From Nelumbo lutea (taxonomy: Eukaryota > Streptophyta > Magnoliopsida > Proteales > Nelumbonaceae): DNA of 64,000 bases. Positions 23,226 to 36,100 of the stretch are shown in pieces. The stretch is taken from positions 101,703,583 through 101,767,582 of the forward strand of contig JAKGHH010000003.1 of the NCBI GenBank assembly GCA_022828595.1, given 5' to 3'. Under the pieces are notes generated by a model that saw only the letters and a list, made by a program, of their open reading frames with translations, searched no databases and was not told where the DNA came from. Position numbers and translations under genes: made by a program. Positions within the stretch are counted from its first letter, which is position 1. Each line of letters starts with the position of its first letter.

Positions 23226-25233
23226 TAGTTGCTTGTATCTTAGTAGGGGCAAATTTGATATTTTCATTTATATTCATTTTTTATTATATTTATTTGAATA
23301 AATGTTAATGATAAAATTGTCATTTTTAAGGTTGATTAAGTAAAATTTGCAAACTATAAGAATGCTTTAGTAAAACACAAACTATAAACTATAGGCAGGT
23401 TTTAGAAAATAAACTATGAGTAGTGTTTGTGCTTCAATAAATGACCCTTTTATCTATTTATTAGTCATTTAGTCAGAACTCAAAACCCCTTTTTAATTAA
23501 TTAATTGAATAAAAAAAGAAAAAAAATATCCCCTTTGAATGGGTTTGAGTTCTTCCTACTTACGGCAGTGGCTGAGTGGGCCGTGGGTAGTGGAATTTTG
23601 CTAGGAGTAGAATGTATACAGCCAAGTACAAAACCTTCTTCCTCCCTTCGAGACGATGAGACTTGAGAAAATCCCGGAAACCCATGCGTGGGGGTATTAT
23701 TATTTAATTATTTCCCCCTATGTCCTTCCCACCTGTTTTTCCCTAATTATTTTCTTATTCTGGATTTCAGGTATTTATGTGCTTCCCAGCTCATCTCTTT
23801 TTTTAATTCCCTACATCATAATTCTCATAAATTAGTTTATTATTATTTAAAAAAATCGGAAACTGGGGTTTCCATTTTCTAAACCGGTGACAGGTCACCT
23901 ACATCTCCTGGGGTTAATCCCTGTCTTCTTTCGCCCACGTGAATCGGACAACACCCCCCCAATCCGCACCGTTGGTTGACAGACGCGTGTCAGTGTACTC
24001 GGTCCTGCACTTTGCCTTTTAAAAATGGTTTCTCCACCTTGGATTGGAACCTTCCGAAAGATCCGATCCGATCATTCTTTATTGCCAGTAATTCCAATCC
24101 CACGGCCTAGATAAACTGATAAAGTGTCTTTGCAGTTTGCACATTCGTGTGAGAGTGGAGAAGAGATATCTTATGCTTTTCCTCGGTTGTTATCGATAAA
24201 GACGTATAACAGAAGGCGAGGTGCCGATCAAACGGTCTAGGTGTTTTCTTAGCCATCCCTTGATCCTGGCCGTGCGTTTAACATAAAAACGACATCTCCA
24301 TACTGCCCATACATGCTATTGTCCTTTTGCTAAATGACGATGCTATCCCGCTACTCCATCCTCATCGACATGGATGATTTGGTCACTTCGCTCACCAGAC
24401 ATCAATAATTCGGTCAATCAGACTGGTAACGCCATTAGTGAATAACTGAATATCATACCTGTACTTGCCCAAACACACCTTTTCTACCATTTATAGATTA
24501 TTATTTCCGTATATACCCCGTATTATTGTACACCATACGACGGTACTGTACCGACTACCTACCGTCGTATTCGTACAGTTGTCTCTTTTGGCGGATCTGG
24601 GGGGCACTCCCCTGATCTAATCTCATCCACTGATGCCTAACTTCGCATATATCGTTTTCGCATCAGATCGTTCCTCCGGTTTTCACAGGTGGACCCACCA
24701 TTGAAATCCACGATGGGGATATTCGAACCATTTTGGGCCCCACAGGTGACTTTCCGACACGATATTCGACAAATCAATTTATCGCGATACGTTATGTATA
24801 CGATGTAACGGTTTCGTTTCGTAGACATTTCGTATGTTTCCGGTTTTTAGCGGCTGCGTTTCGGCCCAAACGGATAACTGATAAGAATGTCCGTAAGTTA
24901 ATCTAACGGCTAGGATAGACCTTTTGGAATGAGTCAGGTTCTGGGCCGTCGATTAACTTCACCACCACTTAACTCAAGATTTGCTCAACCATGGTTACGA
25001 TTTAACCCCACCGTGCCCAAAATAAAACCTTATCCCCTTAACGCCTCTCACTGTTCTCTCTCTCTCTCTCTCTCTGCAACTCATTCAGTTGTTTGATCTG
25101 AAGCTTGTTAATGGCGTCTTTGTTGTCCTCGTATTTTTCTTTTTGACAGCCGGATACACAAATCTATGCTTTGAGCTAATTAGTTTTAGTCTCCATTACT
25201 GAAGCAATTAAAGCTCGGTGAGTCGAAGCCTCA
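23226..25233 (+). promoter_or_regulatory. TIR1 upstream region and 5' leader
   Basis: From about 23900 the sequence becomes less AT-rich and loses repeat structure, as expected for a conserved promoter. I see a G-box CACGTG at 23936-23941 and one auxin response element core, TGTCTC, at 24580-24585. A TC dinucleotide tract (25055-25075) lies within what is probably the 5' untranslated leader. The transcription start is not fixed by sequence, and these motifs are short enough to occur by chance. Confidence 0.45.
25055..25075 (+). repeat. (TC)n tract in TIR1 leader
   Basis: A TC dinucleotide run about 160 bp upstream of the TIR1 start. CT tracts are common in plant 5' leaders and core promoters. 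Its length would vary between individuals. Confidence 0.7.
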
Positions 25234-27855
25234 ATGGCGTATTCGTTTCCAGAAGAGGTCTTGGAGCATGTTTTCTCGTTCATTCACTCCGATAAGGAAA
25301 GGAACGCCGTTTCCCTGGTGTGCAAGTCCTGGTACGAGATTGAAAGGTGGTGCCGGCGCCGGATCTTCGTTGGGAACTGCTACGCAGTGAGCCCTAGGAT
25401 TGTGATCAGGCGGTTTCCGGAGGTCCGATCTGTGTCGCTCAAGGGGAAACCGCATTTTGCTGATTTCAATCTCGTGCCGGAGGGGTGGGGAGGGTATGTG
25501 TACCCCTGGATCTCGGCCATGGCCGAAGCTTACCCGTGGTTAGAGGAGCTGAGATTGAAGCGTATGGTGGTGACCGACGAGGCGTTGGAACTGATCTCGC
25601 GTTCATTTAAGAATTTCAGTGCTTTGGTCCTCTCGTCTTGTGAGGGTTTCACTACGGATGGACTCGCTGCCATTGCTGCCAATTGCAGGTTCTTTTTCCT
25701 TCACTACACATTTCTGTTGCTTTGTGCTGGCCGGCAGTTTGAAACCGATTTTTAGTAGGTTTAGCTAAAACCCCAAGTTCTCATGAAGTATGATTGTTTA
25801 GTTGCTGATTGACGGTCAATGCATGAAAAGATTTGAACATTTCCCCCTTTCTTCGCTTCAAAATTTTGTCGTTTGGTGGTGAGTGGCGCAAGTTTTCTTC
25901 AGACCAGGAGTATTTTTCGTTGCTCTTCAGCCATTTTCGACTTAATAACGTTTCTTCTTTCTGTTGAGGTCCTGAACTAACCCTAACTTCTGATGGTAAT
26001 CATTTGTGTTTCTTTCGGTTAATCTGTGAAATCCTTTTTTTCTTCCCTTTTTGTTTTCAAGAGGTCTAGGGTGGAATTAGATTCTGAAATGACCAATGTG
26101 GAAAACCTAGTGGCGGTCATTTGGTTCATTATTTTCCGCTCATTGTGTTTTGTTATGGACTGATATTATATGGGTCTGTTTCGGATTCCTGGATTCTTCT
26201 CCCTTTTCTTCTGTTTGTTTACATTTTAATATGAAGAATGGTTTTCTTTACCTGGGTCCTTTTAGGGTTTTGTTGCATTGCACTTTTTGGGATTCAGGAT
26301 CCTGCTTATTTGAACTTTTAGTAGAGGGGAAAGAAAAGTTCTTTCAATAAAAGCGTGGGTTATGTGGCTGGCTGGCTGCAGTTGGTTGCTGTATTTCTCT
26401 ATTTTTTTTTTCTTTTTTGCTGCTCTGATTTAGAATTTTTTTGGCTCTATGATTTGATGTAGGAATCTGAAAGAACTTGATTTGCGGGAATGCGATGTGG
26501 ATGATCGGAGCGGCAATTGGCTCAGCCATTTCCCTGAGTCATGTACATCACTGGTCTCTCTCAGCTTTTCATGTCTGGAAGGGGAGGTGAGCTTCTCTGC
26601 CCTGGAGCGCTTGGTGAGCAGGTGCACCAACCTGAGGACCCTCCGGCTCAACCATTCTGTGCCCCTTGACAAGCTCCCTAACCTCCTTCGCCGGGCCCCT
26701 CAGCTTGTCGATCTGGGCATGGGTGCTTACACGGCAGAGCTCCGCCCTGAGCTCTACTCCAGGCTTGGAAATGCCTTTGCAGGCTGCAAGGGTCTCAAAA
26801 GCCTATCTGGGTTCTGGGACGTGGTTCCCTCATACCTTCCAGCTACCTACTCTGTATGTGCTGGAATTACATTTTTGAACTTGAGTTATGCCACCATTCA
26901 AAGCCCTGATCTTATCAAACTCATCAGACAGTGCCGGAATCTTCAACGGTTGTGGGTAGGTCTCTTCTAATTTTGTACTCTGTGGTGGCCAACTGGCCAC
27001 TATTCTTTTTATTTGCATAGTCCGCAGAAATCTAAGGCAAAGTAACTGCAACAGGTACTGGATTACATTGAAGACAGTGGACTCAATGCCCTTGCGGCAT
27101 CTTGCAAGGATCTTGAGGAACTGAGGGTGTTCCCATCAGACCCATTTGGCCAGGAAGCTAATGTGTCCTTGACGGAGCAGGGTCTTGTCTCTGTTTCTGA
27201 GGGCTGCCCCAAGCTTCAATCAGTTCTTTATTTCTGCCGACAGATGACAAATGCTGCTCTTTTTACCATTGCAAGGAACCGTCCCAACATGACCCGCTTC
27301 CGTCTCTGCATCATTGAGCCCCGGACACCGGATTACCTTACACTGCAACCACTAGATGCTGGTTTTGGTGCCATTGTCGAGCACTGCAAGGATCTCCGGC
27401 GCCTTTCGCTCTCTGGTCTCCTCACAGACCTCGTGTTCGAGTACATTGGGACCCATGCACAAAAGCTGGAGATGCTATCAGTGGCCTTTGCTGGGGAGAG
27501 TGACTTGGGCCTTCATCACGTGTTGTCTGGGTGCAAGAGCCTTCGGAAGTTGGAGATCCGAGACTGCCCGTTTGGTGACAAAGCCCTCTTAGTAAATGCA
27601 TCAAAGCTGGAGACAATGCGATCCCTTTGGATGTCTTCATGCTCAGTGAGTTTTGGAGCATGTAAGCTTCTTGGTCAGAAGATGCCTAGGCTCAACGTTG
27701 AGGTTATTGATGAAAGGGGCCCCCCAGACTTGAGGCCAGAAAGTGAGCCCATAGAGAGGCTTTATGTTTACAGGACAATCGCAGGGCCTAGGCTCGACAT
27801 GCCTGGCTTTGTTTGGACTATGGGTGATTTGAAATCTGCAACCGAATTTTCCTAA
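25234..27855 (+). CDS. TIR1: TIR1-type auxin receptor F-box protein, three exons
   Basis: Coding exons are 25234-25688, 26463-26955 and 27055-27855, with GT-AG introns, giving 582 residues; Arabidopsis TIR1 has 594. The start follows TCAATGGCG and gives the conserved [13 protein letters not shown]-box N-terminus (residues 5-16). Leucine-rich repeats fill the rest. The protein is the substrate-binding subunit of an SCF ubiquitin ligase; auxin glues Aux/IAA repressors to it in the nucleus, with inositol hexakisphosphate as cofactor. Pocket residues are present: KGKPHFADF (residues 70-78, His74 and Phe78), RFRLC in exon 3 (auxin-contacting Arg) and RLSLSGLL (Ser positions). The C-terminal [20 protein letters not shown] stretch places it in the TIR1/AFB1 clade rather than AFB2/3. 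A miR393 site lies in exon 3. It looks intact. HST converges on it from the right. Confidence 0.95.
27610..27631 (+). promoter_or_regulatory. miR393 target site in TIR1 exon 3
   Basis: The 18 bases CAATGCGATCCCTTTGGA (27614-27631) are fully complementary to the 5' 18 bases of miR393 (UCCAAAGGGAUCGCAUUG...); mismatches fall only at the far 3' end of the miRNA. It encodes the ETMRSLW stretch conserved across TIR1/AFB receptors. miR393 cleavage of TIR1/AFB mRNAs is well established in other plants. Use here is inferred from the match. Confidence 0.9.
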
Positions 27856-30800
27856 ACTCCACCTGGGGTCAAAGCTTTGTAATGTAAGCCTTTAAGTTAA
27901 CGCTTCTGTGTGGAAGGTTGCATGTATGAACTCTGTTTTACTTGTCATGGTGTCATAGTTTGATCTTATAAGGCCTAATATAACTGCAGTGATGCCAGGC
28001 TTCCATGAAGAGACCTCGGAGCTCAATGGCCAATTTGTTTTATTGCTTGGCTGAGCAGAAGAGATTGAGGAAGCATAGACAATGAGGGGATAATAAGTTA
28101 TGGTAGTTGGGTTTGTTATAAAATCTTATGCAGCTGCATAATCTTGTATACGTGCGAACATTCACAAAGTGATGATGATGCATTTGTATCAGTTCTGTGG
28201 AGAGGAGATTTTCAGTTATGATGTTTATTTGACTCAAAAACTTTGTCTTTGGAGATCAAAAAGCACGAATTGCAGTTTTCATTTTTTTTTGAATTCTTTT
28301 CATACCAGAGCAAACCCACTTCAATAACGTTCAAACTGATTGACTATGTATAGTGATCGCCTTGTCTGATGCTGAGAATGGTATCGCCAGGTGTTTGTGG
28401 ATTCGTCCGAAAGGAAAAAATGGATAAATTGTTTGCCACATTGTATTACCCTTTGACTGAGTAAACCTGTTGGGTGAGAATTATTGAGGGTGGTGGGTCC
28501 GTTCCCTCTGATGCACGACGTGTCGGTAATTGTGGTTGAATTTTTATTGTCTAGGGTACCTTGTTTGAAACTCTGTCCCTCGGAGGTGCTTATTAGGGAT
28601 TCTGGGTGATGATCTCTCACGCAATCTAGTGTCGGAAATGTCATATGTTTAGATGGATGGATCATGGATGTGCTGCTGCCTGAATCTAGTGGACTCTTGT
28701 CTCTTTGACTGTGAATAGTGGCTGCCTTTAAAGCTTCATGGACTTCTATCAGTCAAATGGAAAAGACATTTTCCTGATCTCTTCTATCAGTCAAATTGAA
28801 TGGTCGAACATGAGGAGGAATCCAGACTCAGACACGTTCTTTGTTTTTCTTTTACGCGACGAGAAGAACAAATACATGGTCTATGAACAGTCATATTGGA
28901 ATCTCTGGAATGCCACTAGTTTCTGTGGTTATGAAAATCTAATAAATCTTGCTTGGGCGATGCCATGGGGAGGATGTCACAAGTGATTTCTGTGTTGTGT
29001 GTACAGATGGCTGTGATGATATTAGGAATGATTTGGACCGAACCGTTCTGACATTCAGGGTGGTTGTTCAATGTTCAAGGGAATTGGATTTAATAATTAT
29101 GGAGTTAAAACACTTTGATCTTTCATATGCTTTATCACCATTTTAATATCATGGGAGATGGGGGGATAGAAGTAGAATCAATCATTAGGGTTAGAGTTGC
29201 TTGTTTCTGAGGAGCAACTGAAAAAAAAAATTATAAAAAAAGGTACAAAAACAAAGTAAGAAACCTGCCATGCTGCCGTATCCTCCCCGTGTAACGAGTA
29301 ATGTGACCGGGCAATCTGATACATGAATCATCCTTACTACTCAATTAACTTCCCCGCCAAGAGAGAGAGAGATTCCAACTTGCAGGGGTGAGATCAGCAG
29401 GTTTGATATTATAATCTATAAGCAGCTTTCAACAATTTTGAAGGTGATAGATGAGATCATTATTCATTGGAGCTGTGTTCTGCTCTCTTTCTCTCTCCCT
29501 CTTCTTTGGTGGGGTGGGGTGTGGGAGTGGGCATCAGAGAGATCTTGAAATGGGTCTGGAACTTATCATTTGCTGAGGAGAAAGCGCCCACATCTCAGAC
29601 TCTGAATGTCAGAAGCCACGTATCAAGGTGTATGAAGTATTAAAACTCAAAAACCCTTCATTCACAAAAATTTTACACCAATGTACTCCTCAGTCTTCAG
29701 TCCTCAGTAGTCAGACTCTTGACTTCATTACTAGCAAATATTTGTTTATGGTTGTTTCAACTTTCAACTTGGAAGCCCTAACCTCACCTGACCTTTACCT
29801 TGAATATAATAATGTAAGGCGGCCTTGGTAATAAATGAAGGCTTGGGCCTCCATGAAAAAGAAAAAACTCTGAAAAGAAGAAAGAAAAGGAACCCTGGAA
29901 CAGTGAAATGGAAAAGAAATAAAAGGTAACTTGTGTGAATAACTTTTACAGTGTGGGAGAGACTGGAGAGAAAGAGAGGTGCTGAGTTGCTGACTGCTCA
30001 GCCTCGACTGTTGTTCCACGTGATATATTCCTGGGAAATTCATGGCCTCCACAACTTTTGCTACAGGGAACCCTTTTTTCTTTCTCTCTTTATCCCACCT
30101 GAGAGAGAACTCACAGACTTCTGAGTATTATTGATTATTGAATACCAAACAGACAAAAACAGAGAAGGATACATAGATACATTGATAGAGAGGTAAGAGA
30201 GAGTAATTAGACTAGTGAAAGTAATAGAACAGAGAACCCACAGACAGTAAACTGTACAATACGTAAATAACCAACCAAGATCCAACTCTTTTTTATTCAA
30301 AATGCCCGCCATGTTTGGACGTGGAGTTAATGCTAACCTCACAGCAATAAACATATACGACGGACCATGAGGAGATATCAGTCTCTCTGTGTGATGGAAT
30401 TGAACTGAGCATGTGATGAGAGACGTGGCAAGTAATGGGGGGAGTAGACCCATCAATGATTTCTTTGGGCCCACAGAGTTGTCAATTTTGATCTGGCCCC
30501 ACAGGCCCTAGAGAGAGAGTCCCCACTGAGCCGTTAGATGTCATCCTCAGAACATGAGAATTGAGAAAGGTGTTGGGTCGGTCATGGATTCCCCAACCCC
30601 CCTCATTCCTCAACCAGTAATGGAGGAATTAATAAGGCCCAATTCTGCTAATTAGGACTTTTCATGAGGCAGGACCATTCCCAATTGGTGAGACACTATG
30701 ACTGTAAGCAAGTGGTGAAGTGAGCAGAGCAGAAAATCATGCATAGCCATACAATCATCCTGAACCATATAATTTGGGTTAGATGACGAGAGGAAAAGGC

Positions 30801-32311
30801 CAATGTACCAGCTGAAGAACCCAGAACCGTGAGAGAGAGGGAGAGAGAGAGATGATCAAGTCCAGTAGCAATCAGCAATCAGTAGGACCAAGACCACCCA
30901 TATGCAGGTGAAGTAGAGACAAGAAAACACAATTTGTCAGTGCTATGTCACGCACCGTTTCCTTCAATATTGACTTTCCTCTGTGCCTCATCTCAGTGTT
31001 GCAGAAGTTAGGACTCAGGATTGGCCTCTAGTCTAAACAGAGGAATCCAACAGTTTTAGGAACAAAAATTGCCTTGCTTCATTTCAAAGTTTAAGAGATT
31101 TTCTGTCTCTAAATTTAGATATGAATTGGGTTTTGGGTGGTCAGAATCCAGGGATTAAAACTTTAATATGGGTGGAGGAGACTGCAGAGATGAGAGGATG
31201 ATGATGATAATGATGATGATGGGGTATTCTTTTTCTGGGTACTACTACTTTTGTTTTGTCAATTCAACCAGCACATGCCAAGTCTCTATCCAACTCACGT
31301 CACCACCTCTATATGTGGAGCTGTCCGGAGTGTTGTTGAGTTAACGCTGCAGATTTTTTCTTTTTCCCTCTTCGCCTTTTGAATTGTAAATCACCATCTT
31401 TTTTGAGAGGAGAGACTCATCGCTCATGCATGCAGTTGCAGGGCTTCTCATTCCAAGGATCCAAAACCCAGGACTGTTAGTGCTTTTTAAATGAAATTTT
31501 CAACCCGGGAATTAAAAAAAAAAAACCTAGAAATAAAGGCACCATCATCATGCTCTTCTCGGTAACAAAGTCAAGGTACGGTACGGTAACACTGATCCAG
31601 TTTTCAACTTTTCATCCAATTTTGATTTTCCGCCAACCAAGCACTCGGTCAAAATCCAAGAAGATTGACAGAGGGAAGGCCAAAATTTCCACCTTTGGGT
31701 AATTGCACTGCTGAATTGGAAATTCTCTGAGCAGAAAGAATCTGGCTTTTTATAATAATTATATAAATATTGACAAAGAATAAGGAACTTTTTTATTGAA
31801 TTATGAATATATATATATATACACACAAAATGCAGACATTTGTATTCTGTTAATTTGGTTTTGGATTTTCTACCCAATGCCAATGTTATTTTTCTTTAAT
31901 AAAAACTTCCTTTACTTTGATTTCCTATTTTTGGAACATTAGTTATATGCCCTCGAGGAATAATATACAAAACATGGCCAGAATTTGATGTTGACGCTTT
32001 TTGGTAGAGATCAAGGTTTACAGCCATACAAGTAGGGAGGAAGAAGGATAAAACTTTAGGACCTTTTGTTTCCCTGATGTATTGTTGTTTTCAGAAATGC
32101 ATATTTAGTAGAAGGCCCCATGAGTGGGGCTGAATTTCCTTGGCATTCTCCCAAGATGCATGTACAGAAAGAAATATAACTAAAGGTTCGTATTGAGTAG
32201 CATATAAGTTATTAACTTATTACTTGTTAGCTGTATGACCCCATCTATTTTGGCTGACCATGAGGGATTCTATAGCTGATCCAAAGCAGACTGGATAAGC
32301 CACATGTAGGA

Positions 32312-32545
32312 TTGCTCACGGTTTGGTTAATCGAACCATAAGCTTATTTTTGAAACCGACCCAACGCCTTCAGCATCTTATATTTGTGAACCAAAACCAA
32401 ATTAAATCAACCGGTTAATTGAATGACATGTTTGTTTCTTTTGGTTTTTTATATTTATAAAATATTATAAAAAACATAGATAAAGATGTAGGTTAACCAC
32501 AGATGTTTTGGTTCGGCCAATCCATTCATACTTTTTAGTTTAAAT
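32312..32545. repeat. Fragment related to the hAT-type MITE at 4101
   Basis: GCTCACGGTTTGGTTAA at 32314-32330 is identical to bases 4109-4125 of the MITE, and AACCGGTTAATTGAATGAC-like phrases follow in the same style. The right end and target duplication are not found, so it is probably truncated. Confidence 0.5.
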
Positions 32546-32584
32546 TTTAACATAGGAGTTATTTACAAAAAGTGGCAGTTTTCA

Positions 32585-32662
32585 ACTCAGTAATGGGCCA
32601 CACAACAGGGGGTAACCCCCAACCCAGGTGGTGGGACTCGATCCCAGGTAATGAATTTGTCA
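32585..32662 (-). mobile_element. SINE fragment, tRNA-derived, minus strand
   Basis: The complementary strand carries a B-box-like GGATCGAGTCC (complement of 32634-32644), then CACCTGGGTTGGGGGTTACC and CCCTGTTGTGTGGCCC. This is nearly the same order as the SINE at 50311-50443, in the opposite orientation. The A-box side is missing or degraded. Confidence 0.65.
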
Positions 32663-33159
32663 ACATGATTCTGAACAAAACACTAATGGAAAGATATTGT
32701 CCCAAAGATAATAAGAGGCATTTTAAACTGTCAAGAGGCGAACCAATATCAAAACCAAATAATGTATTTATGATGTTTATGTTGCAACCTTGGGAGAGAA
32801 CTAAAATAAGATACTCAACTCAAGAAAGCCTTGATCCCAAATACTTGGGAGGTGGTTACACATTCAGTCTCACCATTAATATCAACTATATTATTAAAGA
32901 AATATTAAATTAAAAAAGAGAAAAAAAATGTACAAAAACAGCAATCAACCCTTCGACAAACCTGATCTTCCTACAAAGAGGACATAGCATGCTCTGTACA
33001 GATAGTCCAACTTCTAATTGAGACAGCCTCAAGATATGAAATAATGTACAACATGGGGGACTACTGGAGGAAGGACCAAAAAGAAGCCATGTTTTCCTCA
33101 TTAAATTAAATTCCATTTCTGTACACTCACCATGAAAACATGAATATCTGATAAACTCC

Positions 33160-36100
33160 TTATGTAATTGCTGCCAATCCCACGACATCACCTTCTTCAG
33201 TGTTGATTTCAGGAGCCATGCCTGAACTGCGAGTCCTTGCTGAAAGTAAAAGTGAAGAAACAGGCTTACGATCCGACCATATTGACTGGGATCCATAAAT
33301 TACATGCATCAAATTATCAAATATGCAAGCACTGGCCTTCATGGGCTATTTCTTTTACATTGATCAATCAACACATGCAACAACATTTCATAAAATACTC
33401 ACCAGTCCTAAGGAAGATGTAGGAATCTCACCGTCAGAGAAAAAATAGTTAACTAAAATATTGTACATAGAAAAACAATAGTGCAACCCTGCTTTGCACA
33501 ACAAAATTAACAATTAGCAAGCAACCAAGAATATTCTTGCATGTGGACCAGAAGCTAATCTTGTTGAGTTGGAGATACTGATCTCCACATGAAACCACTG
33601 TAGATAAAAAGGCATGTGGACATCAAAGAAGCCCTGTGGGTATGGCACCTGAGGTTACAAAGCCCATCAGTTTTTCATCATATATCTAGTAGAGATGCAA
33701 CCCAAGATGCAGCTTTTTTGGTACTCGTGTTCACAGGGGCTACAAGGCCCAAGAAGCAGCTTTAGGCCCTGAAATTGTTGATCCAGGCACCCACAGAAAA
33801 TATATCATTGACAAAGTTGAAGATTATGACACAAAGGCTGGGCATCAATTCTATGATGTTCCTATACCACAAATGTTAGGTTGTAGGTTTCATCCCAATT
33901 TACCCAACCTAAGAATAACAAGATAGGTAAAGATGGTCTTCATCTAATATAGCTATATTTGTGTTAATATAGTTGACCATGACTTCCAGGAAAAAGAAAT
34001 GCCGATCTCTGATTCCAGGAAAGTTTATAAACTGTCCATCTTGGGTCCAAGTGCATTACAAAAGTCACCAGAATGATAATGAGAAAATTGAAAATAAATA
34101 AAAGATTCAATTATGTGAACTAGAGTCTACAGAAAATACATTACACACGAGAAAAAGAAATATACTGCAATTTGGAGAGAAAATAGGGATTTTTTCCTTT
34201 ATTGACAACATGTAGATATTCTACTGACGTTGGCAGATTAGTAGATCAGTTGTTTAAAACTTAATACAGCTACCCAGTTTTCATCCTATTTATACATTCC
34301 CTTTTCTGTTACAAAAGAAAGATTAAAAGCCAAGAACTGTCAGACAGGCTACCATGAGCTATTCTTTCCCTTGTCCACTCTGAAGCAAGGTTCAAAGTAT
34401 CAATATGTATTGTGTGTATCACATTGCTAATTGTTGAGATATTCAGCAGATTTTTGTTTCTTTTTGTTTAGCATTATTAGTTAGTGTTATTGGGCCCAAG
34501 GCCCATTAGTTTATGTTTACTTTTAAAAACTGTTTTTATGTTATCAGCAGCAGCAGCAGCCCTATTAAGGGCATATTAGTCATTGTAATCTCTTTTATTG
34601 TGAGTATATAAGATAATGAGTGGGGCGGTCAGGTTATTATCAGCCTCTCCCATATCTTCTCTCCAAGAAACTCCTTTCTTTCTTTCTTCTTTCTTTCATT
34701 GTTATCAAATCATGTTGCAGATCTGAGTTTTCTACTTGGTATCAGAACCACATTACAAGATTTTTGAGTTTTCCACCATGCAGCCCTAGATCAGCCAACT
34801 GCCCAGTTCTTGGATTTTTTTCGTGGATCTAGAACCCTTGATTGCAGTAGGACCCTTTATTTTTTACCTAGGAAGGGGTGCTCAGGATTTTTTAGGATCC
34901 TTGTGTTTTTCTGAAAGAGGCAGTTCAAATTCTGGTGTTTTCTGAGGTCTCTGGAGAGAGCAGCAGCCTTCCTCCTGTTTCTACCAGCACCTGGGAAGTT
35001 GGGAACCTCTCCAAGTAAAGGTTTTTAGGTGTTAGAACGTTGGTTAAGGCATCCAAAGGGGATCTATCTATTCCTTCAGGTCTACAAATGATTTTTAAAC
35101 TATTCTAAGAACTATGGAGGGCAGTAGAGTGGAACACAAGTATACCAATGAAATGGGACTAGGTGTAGGGGGGGCTGGTGATCTTTTTGGGGTAGGGACC
35201 ATCACTACAGTTAAGTTGGATGGTACAAAGTGGTCACAATCAACCAAAATGGCAATTGGTGCTCGTGGAAAATTGGGGTATGTGACTGGTGAAGAGAAGA
35301 AATCTGACCAACTCCGTTCAGCGGGTGTAGGAGAACTACATGGTGATGACTTGGCTGTGCAATTCCATGTTACCCCATATAAGCAAGAGCTTTCTATGGG
35401 CTAACACAACCAAGGAAATTTGGAATGGAGTTTCAGCCCTCAAAACCTTGTGGTAGGAGATGGACAATTTGGAGAGTGTGGTTTGGAAGAGTAGTAAAGA
35501 TGCAACTACTTACTAGATGCTAGTACAGAAGAACAGTGTTTGAGTTTCTAATAGGACTCAATCCAGAATATGATTTTGCACGACACCATGTTCTTTCTCA
35601 TGACAGTGTAACTATCTCTCAGGCATATGCCTTTGTGTCTGGAAAAGAGAGGAGGAATGTTATGATGAGGAACTAGGAACCTAAGCATTAAGCAGTCTAC
35701 TATGCTTAGCCCAGTAAAACCTAATCCTGATGAGGATAAGGGCGGTACTGATAATAGAAAGGAAGACAAGAAGGACTTGATTTGTGATTACTGCAAGAAG
35801 GCCTAAGCACACCAGAGATACCTTTTGGAAGCTTCATCCGCACCTTATACCAATTCAGCTTAGAGATAAAAAGGAGAATGCTACTATGGTAATGACTAGT
35901 GACTTATCTAGATTACTTACAACACCTTTGGAATCAATTGTAGCAACTACATTTAGGGTTGAGTTGGAGAGATATGGGCAATTTCTAAGTCAAAGAGATA
36001 CAACTAGTTCCAGTTCCTCACCAGGTGGACAACAAGGTGCAAGTGGCCCAAGAGCCAAGTCACACTACTTCATTTGCTCATATGGGTAGTTCATATGCCA

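Larger units (their letters stand above)
27856..33159. other. Region between convergent TIR1 and HST
   Basis: The first few hundred bases should be the TIR1 3' untranslated region, and about 32930-33159 should be that of HST (minus strand). In between I recognise no gene. Open frames at 28321-28665, 28738-28986 and 30061-30474 show no known domain and are broken by simple sequence. GA-rich tracts occur near 29362 and 30830-30855, and a GAT run near 31195-31220. Confidence 0.5.

Noticed and set aside
30061..30474. 137-codon minus-strand open frame considered as a membrane protein
   Set aside because: Hydrophobic stretches come from AG/CT-rich sequence. No family resemblance, and no start or splice context.
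32572..32913. 113-codon plus-strand open frame near the HST end
   Set aside because: It starts in a SINE fragment and continues through the antisense of intergenic sequence. No domain is visible.
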